A stretch of 8,034 nucleotides of DNA. It comes from Nitrospirota bacterium (GTDB taxonomy: Bacteria; Nitrospirota_A; Leptospirillia; Leptospirillales; Leptospirillaceae). The translations under genes and the position numbers were made by a program. Shown here one piece after another: positions 6,897-8,034 of this stretch. The notes beneath the pieces were generated by a model. It was given only the letters and a program-made list of their open reading frames with translations, ran no database searches and was not told where the DNA came from. Location of the stretch: the NCBI GenBank assembly GCA_027415455.1, contig DAIBSV010000085.1:1-8034 (forward strand). Direction: 5' to 3'. Within the stretch, counting starts at the first letter, position 1. Each line of letters begins with the position of its first letter.

Positions 6897-7100
6897 ACCC
6901 GGCGCCCCTCCGGGCAAGAAAGAGCGGGATCGGTCCGGCGATCCTGTCCGACGGGTCGGGGAGGATTCGGGGATTCCGGATCAGGGGAGGACCCAAAAGC
7001 CGAAATCGATCGTCATGGAGGGAATTCCGGGTCCGTTGCCAAAGTCTGACGGGTACCCCGCGGAAGGTCTGGTATTGTAAAAATCTCTCAAGAAACATGG
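6897..7100. other. intergenic region downstream of the glycan genes
   Basis: Apart from the stem-loops at 6924-6959 and a weak CCCGG/CCGGG pair (6898-6902, 6910-6914), no supported gene is seen. A 21-codon frame at 7015-7080 starts with ATG GAG GGA and has no ribosome binding site, so I do not call it. GTCGGGGAGGAT at 6955-6966 is an exact 12-bp copy of 2784-2795, the hairpin arm before the barrel-protein gene. Confidence 0.4.
6924..6959 (+). terminator. tandem GC-rich stem-loops after the last glycosyltransferase
   Basis: CGGGATCG (6925-6932) pairs with CGATCCTG (6939-6946) around a 6-nt loop, with one G-T wobble inside and another possible at the base (6924/6947). A second short stem follows, CCGA (6948-6951) with TCGG (6956-6959). 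They lie 28 nt after the stop of the operon, where a terminator is expected. There is no T run, so this is not a classic intrinsic terminator; it could slow polymerase or protect the 3' end. Confidence 0.3.
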
Positions 7101-7137
7101 ATTAACTCTGATATAGACATGGCCGATGTCAAGCCCC
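7101..7137 (+). repeat. 37-bp inverted repeat, left copy
   Basis: Begins ATTAACTCTGATATAGAC and ends GATGTCAAGCCCC; it is exactly the reverse complement of 7637-7673. It contains a small dyad GACAT/ATGTC. Read on the + strand it encodes INSDIDMADVKP, the same peptide the right copy encodes on the - strand, after which the two frames diverge. Confidence 0.9.
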
Positions 7138-7156
7138 TTGAGCAAAAGAATCATGC

Positions 7157-7180
7157 TGTTTCGTTGGATACAACGAAACA
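7157..7180. other. perfect 10-bp stem-loop
   Basis: TGTTTCGTTG (7157-7166) and CAACGAAACA (7171-7180) are exact complements around a GATA loop. It lies 19 bp inside the left 37-bp repeat. No T tract follows. It could be part of a structured RNA or of an element end. Confidence 0.6.
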
Positions 7181-7289
7181 CACCGTCAGTACTGGTTTTC
7201 CGCATGTTCCCTTTTTCTCGGATTCCTGAAAACGCCTGCAACCCCGGGTGAGACTCTTTTCGACGATTGATCAGACTGATATGCGTGTG

Positions 7290-7455
7290 TTACGAGCCGA
7301 AAACGGCTCGCAGGGACAACATGATTATGTTTCGTCGGGAGCTTTCCTCCATCTACAGTCGTGGGTCGCTCCCGCTTACGCAGGGCGCCAGCATAGAGTT
7401 ACCGAGGGTTCTCCATTCGTGAGCCGTATGTCTCACCGGCGGGGTGCCGGCGTTC
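7290..7455 (-). ncRNA. candidate structured RNA, possible IS110/IS1111-type guide RNA relic
   Basis: Four stems crowd this stretch: CGAGCCG/CGGCTCG (7293-7299, 7304-7310) with an AAAA loop; CGGGAGC/GCTCCCG (7336-7342, 7368-7374) around a 25-nt loop; GTGAG/CTCAC (7419-7423, 7432-7436); and CCGGC/GCCGG (7436-7440, 7446-7450). The last two share base 7436 and cannot both form fully. The stretch lies 3' of the - strand transposase-like fragment, where IS1111-type elements keep their guide RNA. The large loop resembles the kind of open loop in which such RNAs hold guides. The pairings are directly visible. The strand, the limits and the guide-RNA identity are inference; a + strand frame across it (7248-7484) looks spurious. 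Confidence 0.3.
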
Positions 7456-7547
7456 TCAAGTGGGGCTTGTGGACCTCCTTTTAGAGAATCCTGATTCATT
7501 TGTTTTCGGAACGGTAAAAATGCGTTTGCGCTCCTTTCGTTTGAGGA

Positions 7548-7748
7548 TTATGCGGTAAGGGATACAGGAAAGTGGTGGGCCATCGCCCACACGAATCCGG
7601 CCAGTTCCCGGGCCACCGCGCAAATGATCTTGCCTTGGGGCTTGACATCGGCCATGTCTATATCAGAGTTAATACCAAGGCGAAATTGACCGCGAGAAAA
7701 TCGTACGGTTTTCGGACCTTTAAGGTTCAAGAAATAGCTTTGTACCAT
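7548..7748 (-). pseudogene. C-terminal fragment resembling an IS110-family transposase
   Basis: The - strand frame runs 66 codons to TAA at 7550-7548; an in-frame TAA just upstream of its first ATG blocks extension. The C-terminal part, KIICAVARELAGFVWAMAHH, has the Ala-Arg-Glu-Leu and Phe-Val-Trp-Ala pattern that I associate with the end of IS110/IS1111-family transposases. The N-terminal catalytic DEDD region and the serine-containing Transposase_20 region are absent, so it cannot be active. The first ~25 residues (MVQSYFLNLKGPKTVRFSRG) do not look like the family and are probably fused flanking sequence. The 37-bp repeat codes for INSDIDMADVKP in the middle of the frame. The assignment rests on motif memory only. 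Confidence 0.42.
7637..7673 (-). repeat. 37-bp inverted repeat, right copy
   Basis: Starts GGGGCTTGACATCGGCC and ends ATATCAGAGTTAAT on the + strand, the exact reverse complement of 7101-7137. Identity stops at both ends: the next inner bases (TTG versus AAG, read in the same sense) and the outer bases differ. It is part of the transposase-like - strand frame. Confidence 0.9.
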
Positions 7749-8034
7749 ACACTTGGTGCATTACCGGTCCCCGAATGGACCAACAAATTTTCCTGAGGAG
7801 CCAGAATTCGAATGGGTCGGCAAACAAGCACATCGACTGCTGTAGGCATAAATGCGTAATCCAATCAAGGAAGGTTGCACCCAATCTGACCATGCCACCC
7901 ACGGAAGACCTCACCCCCTCCCGACGGGAGCCAATCTGACTCAAAGGGCGGGCACTGATCTCCTTAACACGAGGGCTGATTGCAACACTCCCTATTTCAA
8001 ATGCATTTCCGGAACGTTTCATAGCGTTTTTCCA
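7674..8034. other. unassigned region with short open frames only
   Basis: No gene can be supported. On the - strand a frame is open from the window edge (8034) to a stop near 7720; it begins WKNAMKRSGNAFEIGSV but becomes Cys/Trp/Leu-rich and non-descript, so at most its start is the end of a gene lying beyond the edge. A 40-codon - strand frame (7849-7727, ending SGTGNAPSVWYKAIS) and a + strand frame open to the edge (from ATG 7852) are equally unsupported. CTCCCG/CGGGAG at 7918-7930 is a 13-bp dyad, and CCAATCTGAC occurs twice, at 7881-7890 and 7931-7940. Confidence 0.4.

Larger units (their letters stand above)
7101..7673. mobile_element. candidate degenerate insertion element bounded by 37-bp inverted repeats
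   Basis: A perfect 37-bp inverted repeat encloses 499 bp that contain several stem-loops and a - strand fragment resembling an IS110-family transposase C-terminus. No matching short target duplication flanks it (bases before 7101 end in AACATGG; bases after 7673 begin ACCAAGG). The right copy is itself in frame with the transposase-like fragment. The repeat may therefore be duplicated transposase sequence produced by rearrangement rather than true element ends. A non-autonomous MITE-like element is the alternative. No complete transposase gene is present. Confidence 0.4.

Noticed and set aside
7015..7080. 21-codon frame starting MEGIPGPLPKSDG
   Set aside because: No Shine-Dalgarno sequence, no family resemblance, and chance frames of this length are common.
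6323..7105. 260-codon + strand frame overlapping the second glycosyltransferase
   Set aside because: It is an Arg/Gly/Pro-rich shadow of the GT4 frame that runs on into intergenic DNA.
7419..7455. Group II intron domain V-like GAGCCGTATG
   Set aside because: The opposite arm (ATACGG followed by a GAAA-capped stem) is missing and no reverse transcriptase is nearby.
7248..7484. 78-codon + strand frame starting MRLFSTIDQTD
   Set aside because: It lies across several perfect stem-loops, has no ribosome binding site, and its sequence shows no protein-like pattern; structured RNA is the better reading.
7642..7665. Promoter with TTGACA and TATATC in the right 37-bp repeat
   Set aside because: Spacing is only 11 bp and no gene follows on the + strand.
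1..8034. CRISPR array, tRNA or rRNA genes
   Set aside because: No regularly spaced repeats and no tRNA cloverleaf or rRNA-like conserved stretch were seen on either strand.

Overview
The window holds a compact exopolysaccharide or cell-surface glycan gene set, all on the + strand, between two gene-poor flanks. The organism is probably a Gram-negative bacterium, because one gene encodes a signal-peptide-bearing, Tyr/Gly-rich protein that looks like an outer-membrane beta-barrel. A Nitrospirota (Leptospirillum-like) host would fit the style of these genes, but that is a weak impression and nothing in the sequence fixes the taxon.

Layout. Bases 1 to about 235 are extremely AT-rich (55 G+C in the first 240 bases by hand count, about 23%) and contain no convincing gene. 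Composition then jumps to roughly half G+C across a small unrecognised gene (279-578), preceded by a 32-codon reading frame (184-282) that overlaps it by 4 nt. After a short AT-rich gap comes a 678-residue membrane-anchored GH123-like/DUF4091 protein (672-2708). An 89-bp gap follows, with an inverted repeat that buries the next ribosome binding site. Then come a 591-residue exported barrel protein (2798-4573) and two GT4-type glycosyltransferases (4570-5772, 5769-6896). The last three genes are joined by 4-nt stop/start overlaps (GTGA, then ATGA), so they are almost certainly co-transcribed and translationally coupled. G+C rises along the set to about 70% in the glycosyltransferases.

How the genes could work together (inference): the two glycosyltransferases add sugars to a lipid- or membrane-linked glycan in the cytoplasm. 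The GH123-like protein, anchored in the inner membrane with its catalytic part outside, trims or edits an N-acetylhexosamine-containing chain. The barrel protein gives the product a route through the outer membrane or anchors it there. No polymerase, flippase, Wzx/Wzy or export ATPase is in the window, so this is part of a larger locus.

Bases 6897-8034 carry no intact gene. They look like mobile-element debris: a perfect 37-bp inverted repeat (7101-7137 and 7637-7673) encloses several stem-loops and, on the - strand, a short C-terminal piece resembling an IS110-family transposase. The structured stretch downstream of that fragment is a candidate relic of an IS110/IS1111 guide (bridge/seek) RNA. 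This is the most interesting speculative signal here. The last 360 bases hold only unassigned short frames.
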